Below are positions 44,050-55,848 of a stretch of DNA of 64,000 nucleotides, piece after piece. Under the pieces are notes generated by a model. The model did no database searches and had not been told where the DNA came from. It saw only the letters and a program-made list of their open reading frames with translations. The translations under genes and the position numbers were made by a program. The stretch's first letter is position 1, and every line of letters begins with the position of its first letter. Source of the DNA: Hydnum rufescens UP504 (Eukaryota; Basidiomycota; Agaricomycetes; Cantharellales; Hydnaceae); the NCBI GenBank assembly GCA_014904985.1, contig MU128994.1, positions 41,613 through 105,612 of the forward strand, given 5' to 3'.

Positions 44050-45930
44050 CTTAACATTCTAAACATTTGACTAACAAGTCAAGGGGGAAAGTTCTTGGCA
44101 GTCAGTTATCATCGGCTTACCAGCTCGATCGCTCGCTCTCCACACTCATCACAGCTGTCCAAGAGCTTCTCACCCAACCAAGACACAACCAAGATTCTTC
44201 CGGCATCGTTGCTACCACCTTTTTTGATCACAACCAAGTCGGAAGATGCCGCAAGCTTGATCAGGAGACCTGCACCCAGGTTGCCCACCACCAGTAACGC
44301 TGGCAGTGAATGTCATGACGAGTAATCCATCTGACGAAAACACCTGCGATAACAACCTTGCAAGTCCAATTCGGTCCTGTTGGTACTAGAGGGAGGACTA
44401 TAGCGGCACAAGGGGATCCACTTTCTCTCATATTACTGCCTTTGCACATGCAAGACCGAACAGCGCTGGGATCTCTTATATTCATAGGGACTTCTGTCGG
44501 CACACCGCAGCGGGCCCTTTCCACTTGACCGATTCAATGCACTTGTTTCGAGTGCACGCAGGGTTCATTTGAGACAGCACCACCCCATGCTGCATTATTC
44601 CGTCTCTGTCATACGAGGGGACCAGTTGGGCTCCCATTTGAACACATCCATTTGAGCTGTAAGCGCATGGAGTATCACCGCACAACACGGAGCTGCGACT
44701 ATTGTAGGAACGATGCCTCAACAAAAGCTGGGTCTTGACAACTAGTCCTCTCCGTCTTTCTCTTCCGCTAGGTTTTTCTCCGCGCTTCGACAATGATTTG
44801 AGCTTGGACATTTCACACCACTGGAGGGGTTGTAAGGCCCGAGCGTTGCCGGGCCGCGCGGCCTTCGATGGAGAAGGCAAGCCATTTGCAGAGGGCCATT
44901 AGCACTGGCGCATGCAAGGAGACCAAACCGCGAACTAATACCCAAGTCCAATGGTGAGCTTATTTAGCTACATGTCCGACTTGATTTGGACGCATGTGAT
45001 CCTTGCAGATCTGATGCCCAAGGGGGTAAGCCACCTGTGGAGGTGTCCCCCTCTTCCACTACCTTGGGGACTAGACAGCATGCTTTGGCTTTGCGGCACC
45101 GCTGCTCACGGTTGCCATAATTACACATGGACTGGAGGCATGCTTTGCTCCCCACTTCAACTGCCAAGCTGCACCACCTTAGCAACCCCGAATATGGATG
45201 GTAGCAGCAAGGACACCTCTGCCACCAGAGGATTCTTTTGTACCCAATTGGGGCCCCTCACCACACACATGAACATACCATGGTGAGGTGGGCGAAATTG
45301 CGCGGTCTTGTGGAAATTGGCACTGATGGAGAGGCAGGGGTCAGAAGTCCCAGCGCGCTAAACTGAATGAGGAATGATTCTCATGTGGCTGCCTGGGTTC
45401 TGTAGCTTGGAGGCACTAGACCCACAGGGAATAGAGTTGGTCAAGAACCAGACGCGTATTTGCATTGAGGTGCAGCACTTGCCAAAGCAGTTAGTGCTTT
45501 ATGTCTAGGATCCACCTTGTGATGACAAGTGGAGGGGGGGTCAGTCAACCGATTATTGGAGACTCTGTCAACCCAGCACGCGTGGATTTTTTAGAAGGGG
45601 AATATGTTATGTGGATTAGTGGCTTGTCAATGATCACATCAGGGAACTTCATCACCCAGTTACCGAGACGGGGATAGATCCAACTCCTATAAATTGGAGC
45701 CTTTCCCTTGTAAACCCAACAGGTTTTTTGGGACATAGCCCTTAAGAGCGGACATGCATCATGTGGGATAGTGACTGCATCCGAGATTCCCACCTCAAAT
45801 TCGGACTTTTTAAAAGCTCAGCAGGGGGGAGAATCTCGCCTCCCTCTATCTAGCAACTCCTCGAAAGACACTCCACTATGGCTTGCTTTACAACATTTGA
45901 CAGGGGAAGACATCATGTGAGAGATCACAA
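44050..45930 (-). pseudogene. Degraded inverted copy of gene D
   Basis: The inverse complement follows 31.75-33.05 kb from end to end: AGAGGGAGGACTAT and CAAGGGGATCC (3' end), GGACCAGTTGGGCTCCCA, CATCCATTTGAGCTGTA, GGAGGCATGCTTTGCTCCCC, and TTGGAGACTCTGTCAACCCA (the tandem repeats). There are many small gaps and no open frame is preserved. Confidence 0.75.
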
Positions 45931-46057
45931 ATCTACGTAGCGACACAACTGCGACAAGTTCCGGCGACCTTCTAGGGCACTTGACGCTGTTGTGCTGACA
46001 GGTTGTGGGCACCTTGTATTCCTGTCCGGTGGAACGCGCACACAAGGGGTGGTCGAA

Positions 46058-47400
46058 CTAGCACAAGGAGAGTTCAGGACAGGGGTAATAAGGGACCATA
46101 CCGAATGGCCAGGGTGCCATTGGGAATACGCAGGTCAGCAAAAATATAAGAATGGCATCAGCTTCCAGCAAGGGCTGCGATACACCATGAATGCCTTTCT
46201 GCAACTGACTCTGGGGGAGAGGGTGTTCTATTTCTTTGGAATTACCACCACCCTCTGCCCAGATGAGCACCTTGGGTTCATCCTTATTTCTGAATGCAGG
46301 ACTTCCTGGGGTATTGGCTGTACCAACTTCGGTCGAACTCGAACTCATGGAGGCATGAGGGACTGCACTCTCCGGAGAGCCCGCGGAGTTGGGATTGATA
46401 TCGTCGGCCATTCGTATGTGCTTTGCGCTGATTCCTCGAGGTTGAGGGGTCAACAGCCTTGCACTTTTCTGTTGTCGCATTGACACTCGTCCCTATGGCG
46501 GTGGGGGTGCACGACGTCCAAGTTCTCCAGGCCAGGGAAACAATCAGGATCGCAGGGTCGCAGGTTGTGGGACTTTGTAAGAAATCCCCAGCAATGTTAA
46601 TGCGTCGCAAAGAGCACTTCGATTGGCGGGGTCCCTTGCCACAGAGGTCAGGTTCTTTGCACTATTTCCTCTGTGGGTCATCGTCAAAAACCATTTGATC
46701 TTGATGTCCTTCAGACGTTCAAATCCCCATGTTCCGAGCATCCATTCTGATTCTGGAGAAACTTGGGATACGTGTATTGGAATATCATTGCCCTTGCGGA
46801 GTTGGGTCCAATACGGATGAATGCTGACGAACGATGAGATCGCTTGTTTTTGAGAGTCTTTGGTGACCTCAAGAACAATGGCTGATGACTGAGAGTTGAA
46901 GCAGATCGTCAGAACTCGGTATGAAGTGAACACCGAGGAAAGATGAAAGGACGTACTCCCCATGAGTCCAAATTGATGTCAATTGGATATCTGCCAAGAT
47001 GCACCATACGACCAACATACTGAGACCGTTAGCAAATAAGCCTTCTTGACGGTCAATCCAATTATGGAGGCGGCAATGACTACTAGCATAAGGGATGCCA
47101 GTGGAAATGAACAGGCAGGTGAGGTCCGGTGTTGGTGTTGATGGCATATTGACCAAGAAAGGGTGCAGACCCACTTGCCACCTGATAGGGGTAGTGCGGA
47201 GCGCACAAGGCTCGCAGTTGACCTTACAAGTGGGTAATGGAAATATGAAGACAGGGTTGGTGTGGGTAGAACTCGCAGTGGACCTTTGAGATGGCCAATT
47301 CACCCTGTTAATTGACCGAGAAGAGTGGCACAGAGCCCAAGGCTCGTGGCAGTCTTCCAGACTTAGAGCACACAGAAGCAAATTTCCGCACTCAACAAAA
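46058..47400 (-). CDS. Family E hypothetical protein
   Basis: Frames on the minus strand are collinear: 47381-46869 (with TCLFISTGIPYASSHCRLHN and HGEYVLSSFLGVHF), 46963-46544 (VLEVTKDSQKQAISSFV, WGFERLKDIKIKWFLTMT, RGNSAKNLTSVARDP) and 46486-46058 (SAKHIRMADDINPNSAG, SSSSTEVG, KVLIWAEGGG). Frame steps near 46880 and 46540 are either short introns or residual errors. The last two parts are shared with the truncated paralogue at 14.44-15.17 kb. It has a Ser-rich low-complexity linker and no transmembrane segment or metal-binding motif. The family is unknown to me. Confidence 0.5.
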
Positions 47401-47820
47401 TGGAACTATCAGTTGCTCACTCACAACCCACAACCCTCACCACAAATTGCAGTGAGCTCAGTGAGTTGTCTGAGCTGATGCTCAGTCACAACCCATGCCC
47501 CTCGCCGTGGATCGCAGCGAGCCCAGCGGGTTGTCTGAGCCTCACATACAGTCAGACACAGATTCTCAACAAGAGTTGGGCCAGGAGATTGTTGCAGACC
47601 CTGCTCTTCGTAGCGGGCAATGTGGCTCCTCTGCTCTAGGGAATTGTGTGCCTTGGACTTGGGCTAAAAATGGCGATTTGGTGGCACCATTGTCGGACAG
47701 GATTTGGGCAGATTTATTTGACACAGTGGATAGTTGGGAAAAGTACTCTCAAAATCATGCATCCCAGATGGACCGTACATTCCTTTTCTCCTCTTTTGCC
47801 CTTCCTTGTTGACTCACATT
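47401..47820. other. Possible divergent intergenic region
   Basis: It lies between the minus-strand family E gene and the plus-strand genes of copy B. Frames 47400-47812 are open in places (PLAVDRSEPSGLSEPHIQ), which may be a 5' exon of the copy B gene. No motif is recognised. Confidence 0.3.
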
Positions 47821-47821
47821 T

Positions 47822-49288
47822 GTGTCACTAGTGAGGCCTTTATTACGGATATACTACGTCCAGAAGGAGTGGACTCTGGTGTTCTCAAATAGTCAGCGGC
47901 ACTTCCAATTCTTGGGCTTCCCAACATCCCCCAATATGGGGCATGCCCCACATAACCAGGTGTTGCTGCCAAAGCCAACTAAGTGGCCTCTTCGCCCTCG
48001 TGGAACTTTGGAACCCCATGACTACACTCTTCAGCCAAATATGCTCGATCCCTCGACCCCTTATCATCCTTATATCTATCGCCTCAAGTCTGATCTGCCT
48101 CCTTATGTCTCCGCAATGTGCTCAATGAATGATGGGATAAAAACCCCTCTGCCTTACTATAAAGAGCTATATTGGTGATTTTTCATGGATTCCTTCACCA
48201 TTGCAAGGGACTGGGAAATAATTGCTGAGGCATGGAAGGTGCCAGGAATTCCCCCTCTCCCCACCAAGCCACATGGTCTAGAGAAGCAATACTCTGTGCA
48301 GCTCATTGAGGACTTCATTTGGGAAAATCCAGAACTCTCTCTTAATTTACTCGTGAATTATGCCTACGATAACAGAGGATTTGCCGAATACATCATGCAC
48401 ATTTGCTTTGACCATCTTGCACGTACATACAAATTAGAACTGCCAAGCTTTGGTGTGGATGACTGATGGGTTGGGGCTATATATCACTTCCCCCTCGATC
48501 CTGATGTTGGATCCGTGGTGGACGATATGATTCGACGAGGTGTACCAGTCTTTGGTGTTCAGGAGTATCCATCCCAGGTTCATCATGATATTATTCCCAA
48601 TCACACTCCCGAATATCCCAAGGCATCAGCAGCTGCAGATGCAGAGTCTGCTGCTGTGATGAAGCAGTGGAAGGTGGATAGGCTCCAAGTTGAGGAGCAT
48701 GTGGTGCATGTTGAAATTCCTCTGATCCATGTCTCGTGCCCTGATCCATGGCATATAAGACCACATGAGGGATATCCTGGCGAATCCAGTCGTGATGATG
48801 AAGAACACTCCCTATTGTACATTGCAAGCCGTATGTTTGGTGCCAATGATATGTGTGAAACACATGTGGCCATCTTGTGTGACTTGCTTGGCCCTGGTCC
48901 ATGGCCCTCTGCCCAGACATACGTGGTGCCGGGATTCCGTTGGGTGTATGAGTATGGGGAAAGGATCAAAGTCTACAATAACAAGGAGGATGATCCAACA
49001 TTCAGCGCACTGAAACCTGCAGCAAGCAGTGGTGTGGATGACAATGACAGAATGGACATCTCTGGGGCAATCATGGGGAACCCTTTTGACACAGAATTTG
49101 ATGACACTTACGATGGCCATGATGAAGATGATGATTATCGGAGAGAACCATCCCCCTTGGATCCTGGTCAAGAGAATGCCATGAAGGCCCTCATATCGGC
49201 TGCAGAAAATGGGGATGATAGTGCATGGCAGAGAATCGAACTTGCACTGAGAGGGGCTCATGGGAAGAAAAGGGGAAAGTCACTGTAA
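47822..49288 (+). CDS. Hypothetical protein; possible N-terminal part of copy B gene 1
   Basis: Segments 47822-48178 (RHFQFLGFPTSPNMGHAP, KSDLPPYVSAMCSMNDG), 48185-48466 (WEIIAEAWKVPGIPPLP, IWENPELSLNLLVNYAYD) and 48515-49288 (GVPVFGVQEYPSQVHHDI, HEGYPGESSRDDEEHSLLYI, PGQENAMKALISAAENGD) follow in the plus direction with small gaps that would suit 50-70 bp introns. The third ends in a basic GKKRGKSL. An acidic stretch (DDTYDGHDEDDDYRRE) precedes the end. It may be a separate gene or exons of the 49.5-51.2 kb gene. No known family. Confidence 0.45.
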
Positions 49289-51164
49289 TGGGAAACCCGC
49301 CCAGAGTGACTTCGAGACTGCACTCATGAGGCTATGGAGGTCATCCATGAAAGAAGAGAGGCAATGCGAGAATGATGCAAGGTGCCGTGCAAAGCAGGCT
49401 CGATGTGCAAAGGATTATGCAGAGGCAGATCGAAAGCAGAAATGAGTTGGAAGCTGTAGAAAAGTCGAAAGCAGAGGAGCTTAGATGGGAAGCAGAAACA
49501 CATGTACAGTGAAGTTGAGCAGCGTGAACATGAAGCCTCTCAATCTCACCAGAGTGCTCCTACTGTCTCATCTGCGCCTCCACCACCACCACCACCACCA
49601 CCACCACCTACACCCACACCCCATCATCCCCCTGCCGCCTCTGGCTCTGCTCAGCATGCCCCCACTGCCTCTACCACTGGCCCTGCCTCACTACCTCCTC
49701 GACCCCCTGCACCTGCTCCTGGACTTCCTGATGTCAATGCTCCATGCCCTGTGGCCCCTGTTCAGCATCCCCCCCCTGCCCTGGACTCTTCATATCATCG
49801 TTCTGCTGCCCGTCCCCCTGAGCCTCGTCCTGTCCCCATGTCTCGAGAACCCCCAAGAGCACCTCAGGGTATGCTTATTCCCCTGAGAGGCCACTGGGAG
49901 CCCCCAAGGGTCCAAGAATGGCGACATGATTCTCTTGCACCATTGTGGGACAATCGGAGCCAACGAGATCGGGACAGAGCCACCGAACAGGCCGGATCGT
50001 CAAGGGGGCTGTCTGAGTCCCTTTCGACATCCAGCTGGAAGGCGATCCTCTCTGTCTCCATGGAGACATATTCGGTCGAGGACACCACCATGTCAACGAT
50101 GCTCTCAGTCCCCACAACGACGCTCCCGGTCATGGACTCCGCCAAGACGATGGCACTCCCAATCTCCACGAAGACAATCCCTGTCGCCAGGAGCTCATGG
50201 GCTGCGATCACTGCAAAGTCGAGGGCGTTCTCCTCACTCTTTGCCTCCCCCACCCAACTCGGGGCTGGAGTCTCGTTTGACTCCCTTAGTGGCAGGACCA
50301 TCGTCTAGTGCGATGAAGCCTGGTAACAATGTATCATGGCCCCCACCTGAGTGCCTGAGAATGGCTCACTGGCCAGCATTGGATATTGAAGGGATTGATC
50401 GCACAGAGGAGCCTATGGATTGGGTGCGGAGATATTCTGAGCATGGGGTCCTTGCAGCTCGCAGGCTGAGGCCGAATCGAAGGAAGGGGGTGCAATACCA
50501 CATGTACCTCCTGTTCAAGGACATGGCTAAGCGCGATTCCTGTCTCCAGATATTGGCAGGGTCTCTGGTCAACAACCAGGTGGAGTCTTTCCAGTACGAA
50601 AATGACCTGGTGAACTGCTTAGGAGTGACAGAAGTGCGGTACATGCAGGAGGCCTACGTCAATGCCCATTCTATGGCTGAGGTTAAGGAGCTTCTGGCCA
50701 TTGGTCCAATCCCCTACTTGATACCCCTCGATGCCATCGATGAGATGCTGGATTACAAGTGGTTTCCGGCTCTGATAGATCCCTGCCCTGGTCCACAGCA
50801 AAGTCGCCCCATGACTTCTGTTGAATTTGACATGGAATGGCTAAGCAGGCGACTCTATAGTGCGCGCCAGGGAAACCCAGCTTCTGTGACCGTTGGGATG
50901 CGATGTATGGAGATGCAGTTGATCGCGCATAAAACACCTGTCAAGGGTACCCCACTCAGTTTCAACTTGAATATCTGGCCAACCATTGGGGGCACAATGA
51001 ACTTGGACATTCGCCAGATTGCGAGGTGGGCAATTGCTGATCTCAGCAGCAGCAGTGTTTCTTCAAATTTGGAGAGTTTTGCACGTACAAAAGTTCGACC
51101 AGCGTGGCAAATAATATTGGAACCAGAGCTGGATCGACCTCGGTATTTCAAGCCCGCTGTGTAG
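49289..51164 (+). CDS. Copy B, gene 1: Pro-rich/RS-like protein with IWP...RQIARWA core
   Basis: In order: a charged helical stretch (49330-49500), a poly-Pro/Ala linker (49560-49800), a frame change near 49950-50020, an RS-like stretch (RSRTPPCQRCSQSPQRRSRS at 50068-50127), then the core. The core reads LRMAHWPALDIEGI, YHMYLLFKDMAKRDSCLQIL, LLAIGPIPYLIPLDAIDEML, MTSVEFDMEWLSRRLYSA, NIWPTIGGTMNLDIRQIARW and a basic C-terminus (ELDRPRYFKPAV, stop 51162-51164). The core aligns throughout with copy C at 62.2-63.2 kb. No catalytic pattern was recognised. The RS-like part suggests a nuclear protein, which is inference only. Gene 2 follows about 0.8 kb downstream. Confidence 0.6.
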
Positions 51165-51536
51165 TCCTCTTCCTCTTTGTTATCAACCTGTTTGTTGTCA
51201 ATACCTTCATCACCTCCGTCATCATCGTCATCTTCGTCATCACCCATTATCATCATCTTCGTCTCCTTCCCCCCCTTGGCATTATGTTTTTCTCCTTCGT
51301 TTCTGATGTATGTATGTAATGATACATCTAGGATGAATATAGTCGTCCACCCGCTCTACATTTTCCCACCCACCCTTAGAATAATTTCGAGTATGTAGTC
51401 GAACCGCTCTTGGCCCCCTGCGGGAGCCTATGCGGTATGTAAATGAGAATTCCGACCAACGTGCTCTTCATTCAGACCTGGAGAAATTATGGCAATCGCC
51501 GATATCGATTCGTTCTCAGCGTCTTATCTCTTGATA
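51165..51536. other. 3' flank of copy B gene 1
   Basis: Pyrimidine-rich CATCATCATCTTCGTC-type text just after the stop, then AT-rich sequence. The open frames here are low-complexity. No gene seen. Confidence 0.4.
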
Positions 51537-51950
51537 CCATGTCTGGAGTTTGACAGCGCGTCGCACTCCAAACTCCAACCGTACTACACCGTCTCTACAT
51601 AAATCTTGTGGTCTGGAGTTTGACAGTGCTTGCGCTCCAACGACTACTCATTTGACTCTGTGCTCACTCATTTTGACATCTGTGTGAGTTTGACAGTGCC
51701 TTGCACTCCAACTCTGGCTGCACTCACTTCAACTTTTCCATGCATCCATTGTGGTCTGGAGTTTGACAGTGCTTTGTGCTCCCAACTCCGACTACCCTAG
51801 TCTCAACTTTTCCACACATCCATCATGGCCTGGAGTTTGACAGTACACTGCATTGTGCTCTCAACTCTGGCTGTGTTAATATCTGGTTTTCCATCCAGCC
51901 ATCATGGTTTGGATTTTGACACTGCACCTATTGCACTCCCCTGCTGCTAA
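51537..51950 (+). repeat. Tandem GTCTGGAGTTTGACAGTGC repeats upstream of copy B gene 2
   Basis: Five to six diverged units of about 60-110 bp, each with TCTGGAGTTTGACAGTGCTT.GC.CTC.AACTC and often CTCAACTTTTCCA.CCATCCA. They end about 40 bp before the ATG of gene 2. A similar set of short repeats lies between genes 1 and 2 of copy C. Confidence 0.75.
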
Positions 51951-51990
51951 AATCCCAAGTTCCATAACAACATACTCCTTCACATTTGCT

Positions 51991-54174
51991 ATGCCACCAA
52001 AAGCACGAAAAACGTATAAGAGAAATAAACGGGTGACAGTGCCGACTGCCAGCCCAGCCTTTTCTAAGGGTAAAATGGCGGAGTCTTCTACGGCCAGGCC
52101 TTCCACTAAGCCCAGAGCAACAGGGTCATCTGATGCACCCATGAAAAGTGTAGTTGGTGATCTAGTTCAACAGTCAGCAGCTCCTCGCATGAAATGGAGT
52201 GTTGAAATACCACCATGACAGTCAGATGCACCATTGTCGTCGGGGGCCCTCCACCCCCCAATCCAATCCATGGTGGATATAAGTCCTGCTCACTCACCTG
52301 TCGGCTCCATTGCCAATTCCCCAGTCCACAATACTGTCAATTCTCCAGCCCTCTCTATGGGCAGTTCTCTGGCCCCTTGGAATTCCTTGGGCTCTCCTCA
52401 CGGTTCCCCAGCTTCCCCTGGCAATTCTCCATACCACTCTTCACTCCAGTTGCATTTGCCCCACTTGCGTTCGCCCCTTGCCTTTTATTTTGACGAACCG
52501 GATTTTGATTTCCGCACTCCCACTCCCACTCCCACTCAAGACCATAGGGGTGATACTCCCCTGTTCCTTGATGATGGGGAAGGAAGTGAGGATGAGATTG
52601 ACCACAGTCTTGAGAATGGTGGAGACATTGATAGTGGTGACGAGGTCCTGGCCAAATCTCTTGGAGGCCCCTTTACTGAGCAACAAATTGCTGAGATTAG
52701 GGAGATAGTTGATGCTATGAATCAACAGCTAGAGCAAAAGGCCAAGGAATGGGAGCGACCTCTGGAGTCAGTGATGCGGATTGGCAACCTTGGCATCAAT
52801 ACCAGAGAACGATGAAGTGGAGGGAATCTGTGGAATGCGTTTCATCACTCATATGAGAAGGATTCTGACCCGGATCGGCCTCATCATGAGTATGTGGAGA
52901 AGGTTATACAGCCTGCATACTGTTCGCTCATTCTTGAACATGGTGGTGAAGACTCTGCTGAGTGGAAGAAGAAGGCCAAAGAACTTGTGGAACAACACAA
53001 TGCTTCAAAGGCTGCCCAGGCCACTGTGATCGCACTATCTCCTGCCACTATGGGTAAAGTCATCAAGCAAACAACAAAATGTTGGACTGATGATTTGAAA
53101 TGGATGGCTACTATGAACATCCATGGGTTCTGCGCATTGTTTAGCAGCATTCCTGATGAGGCAGCATCCAAACACAATGCTGTGTTTACTGGGACACCGG
53201 CGATGAAAGCATGGCTGGATGAATCATTTCCCAAGGACAGCACGTTGCTGAAGATGATTCATTCTCACATCCTAGTCTATCAGGGGGAGCAGCGGCTGCA
53301 AAGGGACGTGAGGTGGAAGGTCCCAAAAACTATGCACATGATGCGGAAGGAGATTTCAGAAGAGCTCCAAAATCTTCTGAAGCCATTTGTTGGCCACGTC
53401 CCTAGGGTGCCATGGGCAACTCTACCCAGATTCCTTGCCAACAATTATCTGAAGATGGAGAATTGGGTCACAGAGTTGGACTTTCTGAATCTAATGTCAC
53501 TTGATGTATCAGTGGTCCGAACAGATAGTTGGAAGAAACTGTGGTGGGCATTTTTTGAACTGAAGGATGATTCGCAGTGGGTTCGAATTCTACAGTTGGT
53601 GGATGACACGAGATTGCCAGATGACACTGCTATTGTTGTGGATTGATATAATGCAATACTTGTTACTGCTGGGCAAGCATATGAATCTGAGGGCTCAGGT
53701 GGACCAGAAAGTCATAATGGTGTGAATGGGGTGGGTTCTTCAGCCACTGAAAATGCTCCCCCCCCAGAACCCAACAACCCACAGTCAAATTCAGTTGCCA
53801 CAGGCTCATCTAGATCCCGAAAGCGAAGGTCTGATACGAGTGGGGGACCAGTCCAGAAGAAGAAATGGGTTCATGGTGGCAGGAAGAAGGGTGCTAGGGA
53901 CGTGATATCCAGTGAGTTCATAGCGGAGTCAGATGAAGAGCCTGAAGAGCAGGGGGCATCTATGTTTGATGCATCACTTGGTGGTATTTCTGGCAGTGCC
54001 TCAGGACCCGACCCATTCGCTGTGCCAGTTAACTGGGAAAATGGGCTGAACACTGGAGTGTACAACCCTGTGGTGCCAAATGATGTCCCTCCTAGCGACT
54101 TTGATGCATTGCTTGCACAATATCCTGATTTGGGCCTTGGATTGAATGTGTTTGCTGGATCCTCCTTATTTTGA
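51991..54174 (+). CDS. Copy B, gene 2: WN.F-module protein
   Basis: It starts at ATG 51991 (MPPKARKTYKRNKRVTV, preceded directly by the tandem repeats). A Ser/Pro-rich part with repeats of NSP...GS/N (52270-52430) and an acidic part (DDGEGSEDEIDHSLENG) lead to QQIAEIREIVDAMNQQLEQK. After a frame step near 52810 comes the module GNLWNAFHHSYEKDSDPD, YVEKVIQPAYCSLILEHGGE, WKKKAKELVEQHN, then MNIHGFCALFSSIPDEAAS, PAMKAWLDESFPKDSTLLK and a helical region to 53646. A stop at 53644-53646 may be in a short intron, since the basic/acidic tail (RKRRSDTSGGPVQKKKW, SDEEPEEQ) continues at 53722-54174. It is the best-preserved gene 2 of the three. The predicted character is a nuclear, partly disordered protein; function unknown. 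Confidence 0.6.
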
Positions 54175-54440
54175 GCTCTTTTGTCATCCTGTTGGATTCA
54201 TGTCCTTGTCAATCTTGTAGTTTCTCATCTCTTGAATAGATAATAGATGTACACTGATTAATTTAACTTGGAAGCTCATTGATACATTGATCTATGTAGT
54301 CTAAGTCCCCATGTTGATATTATTTGAGATCAAAAGACCATGTCTGTCGCCTGAGGTCATGGCATTGAAATTATTTGAGATCAAAGGATTTTGATGCCTC
54401 ATAGGCAATTAATTTGATGCGGTTCAACATGTCTTTTGAG
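54175..54440. other. Junction between copy B and the truncated gypsy element
   Basis: AT-rich text with two TTATTTGAGATCAAA repeats (54318 and 54372). Gypsy similarity stops at about 54440, so the 3' part of the element is lost there. No LTR is found on this side. Confidence 0.5.
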
Positions 54441-54441
54441 A

Positions 54442-55815
54442 TCAGTCCAAGTGGCTGACTGAGGTGGTTGCAATAATGGTTTTCTGGCCTGCGATCGTCA
54501 CTCCGGATTCCTTAACTCGGGCCAGCAGCTCTTGAAGCATCATAGCAAACTTGAATATGAACAGACAGATGTGTTTATTATCAGGAATAGTATGTTGATT
54601 GTAATCTGAGCGTGGTCCCATTCCAGCACAGTTGTCCACAAAGACATTGGCACGTTCTGGCGCCATTGACCCTATCATATGTGAGGTCACCTGGCAAAAT
54701 ACCTGCATTGAGTTAGTATAACCTTGAGGCAGCCTCGTGAGTCTAAGCGGTCCAAGACCATAACTGTGGAAAGTGGTCAAATCTTGAGATTTCTCAGTGA
54801 GTAGATAGCTATCATAACCGCTTTTGAGATCGCAGATACAATAACAAGTGCAACCTGTGAACTGATCGATCATTTCGTCGATCCTAGGTGGTAATCCCGC
54901 ATCACGGATCATTACTGCATTGAGGGGCTGCAGATTGTGAACAAGATGTAAGAGCCTGGATTTCTTCTTGACTGCAAAGATAGCGGAGCAATAAGAAGAG
55001 GCGGAACGCTCGTATTTCCCACTGTCAAATTGCTCTTGCAGAAGCTTAAGTACGTCATCCATCCATCCTAGAGGGATCCTGATATTCTTCTTCATCCATG
55101 GCTCATGAGGTACGGTTGGCATTTCGTAAGGTGGAAAATATTCCATATTGAAAGTCCCTCTCTCATGTTCTTCAAAGGCAAAAGCATCTTGGTATTTGAG
55201 GATTAAATACGTGAGAAGGTCTATCTCTTCAGTAGATAAGAATCCTGTGGGGATCTTCCCTAGCATGAGGGACATCCGATCCTTCGTAATTCGATCCGTA
55301 TATTTGAGATCCTCACGTCTGGTGGGTTTCATTGGCAGTGGGGGTAGTTCGCCAAGTTTAAGCAGTTTGAAGATGAGGGGATGCGAGTCGGGGTTATATG
55401 ACGCAACTGGGTGGACCTTAATGCCGACAGGTTTGTACTTGCGGTTACTGAGGACAAATCTTGCAATTTTGTCTGATCCTTCGATGGCTTGGTGATATGA
55501 ATAACCATCCTGTATGAACATTTTGATGAACTGTCGTTCAAGGTTGCTCTCCCAGGTAACATCCTGGGCGTAGAAACCTTGGTATAAGGCTTCCCGGATA
55601 GGGCGAGATTCCATAGCATAAGCTAGTATCTCTGAAGGGCTGATATTAGGCCCCAGCCTTTTCGAGTTGATGTCCTCTCCAGATATAATAGATGTGACAC
55701 TAGAAAGGAAACCTGGTATAGAGTCTTGGTTAGATGAGGTTACTTCGATGGAGTTTACGGCCGCGGTCCGACGATTGGCTAGCTGAATCGGAAAAACATT
55801 CCGTGGTGCAGACAT
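54442..55815 (-). pseudogene. pol: gypsy reverse transcriptase, truncated
   Basis: The frame starts MSAPRNVFPIQLANRRTAAV. RT hallmarks: MPTVPHEPWMKKNIRIPLGW upstream, SASSYCSAIFAVKKKSRL (residues ~265-285), TGCTCYCICDLKSGYDSYLL (block A with the first catalytic Asp), LPQGYTNSMQVFCQ, and FVDNCAGMGP at the catalytic box. The expected [YF].DD is FVDN here, so the second Asp is replaced by Asn. The frame stops after KTIIATTSVSHLD, where a typical element would go on to the rest of RT and RNase H. Although it is long and open (457 codons), the DN change and truncation argue that it is inactive. Confidence 0.88.
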
Positions 55816-55848
55816 GATAGGTAGAGTGATGTGGACTGAATGACCTTG

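Noticed and set aside
37073..45930. Many apparent small ORFs, e.g. Arg-rich frames near 42589-42987
   Set aside because: They lie in the degraded duplicate with one-base gaps and GC-rich noise; the cleaner copies at 46-49 kb do not encode them.
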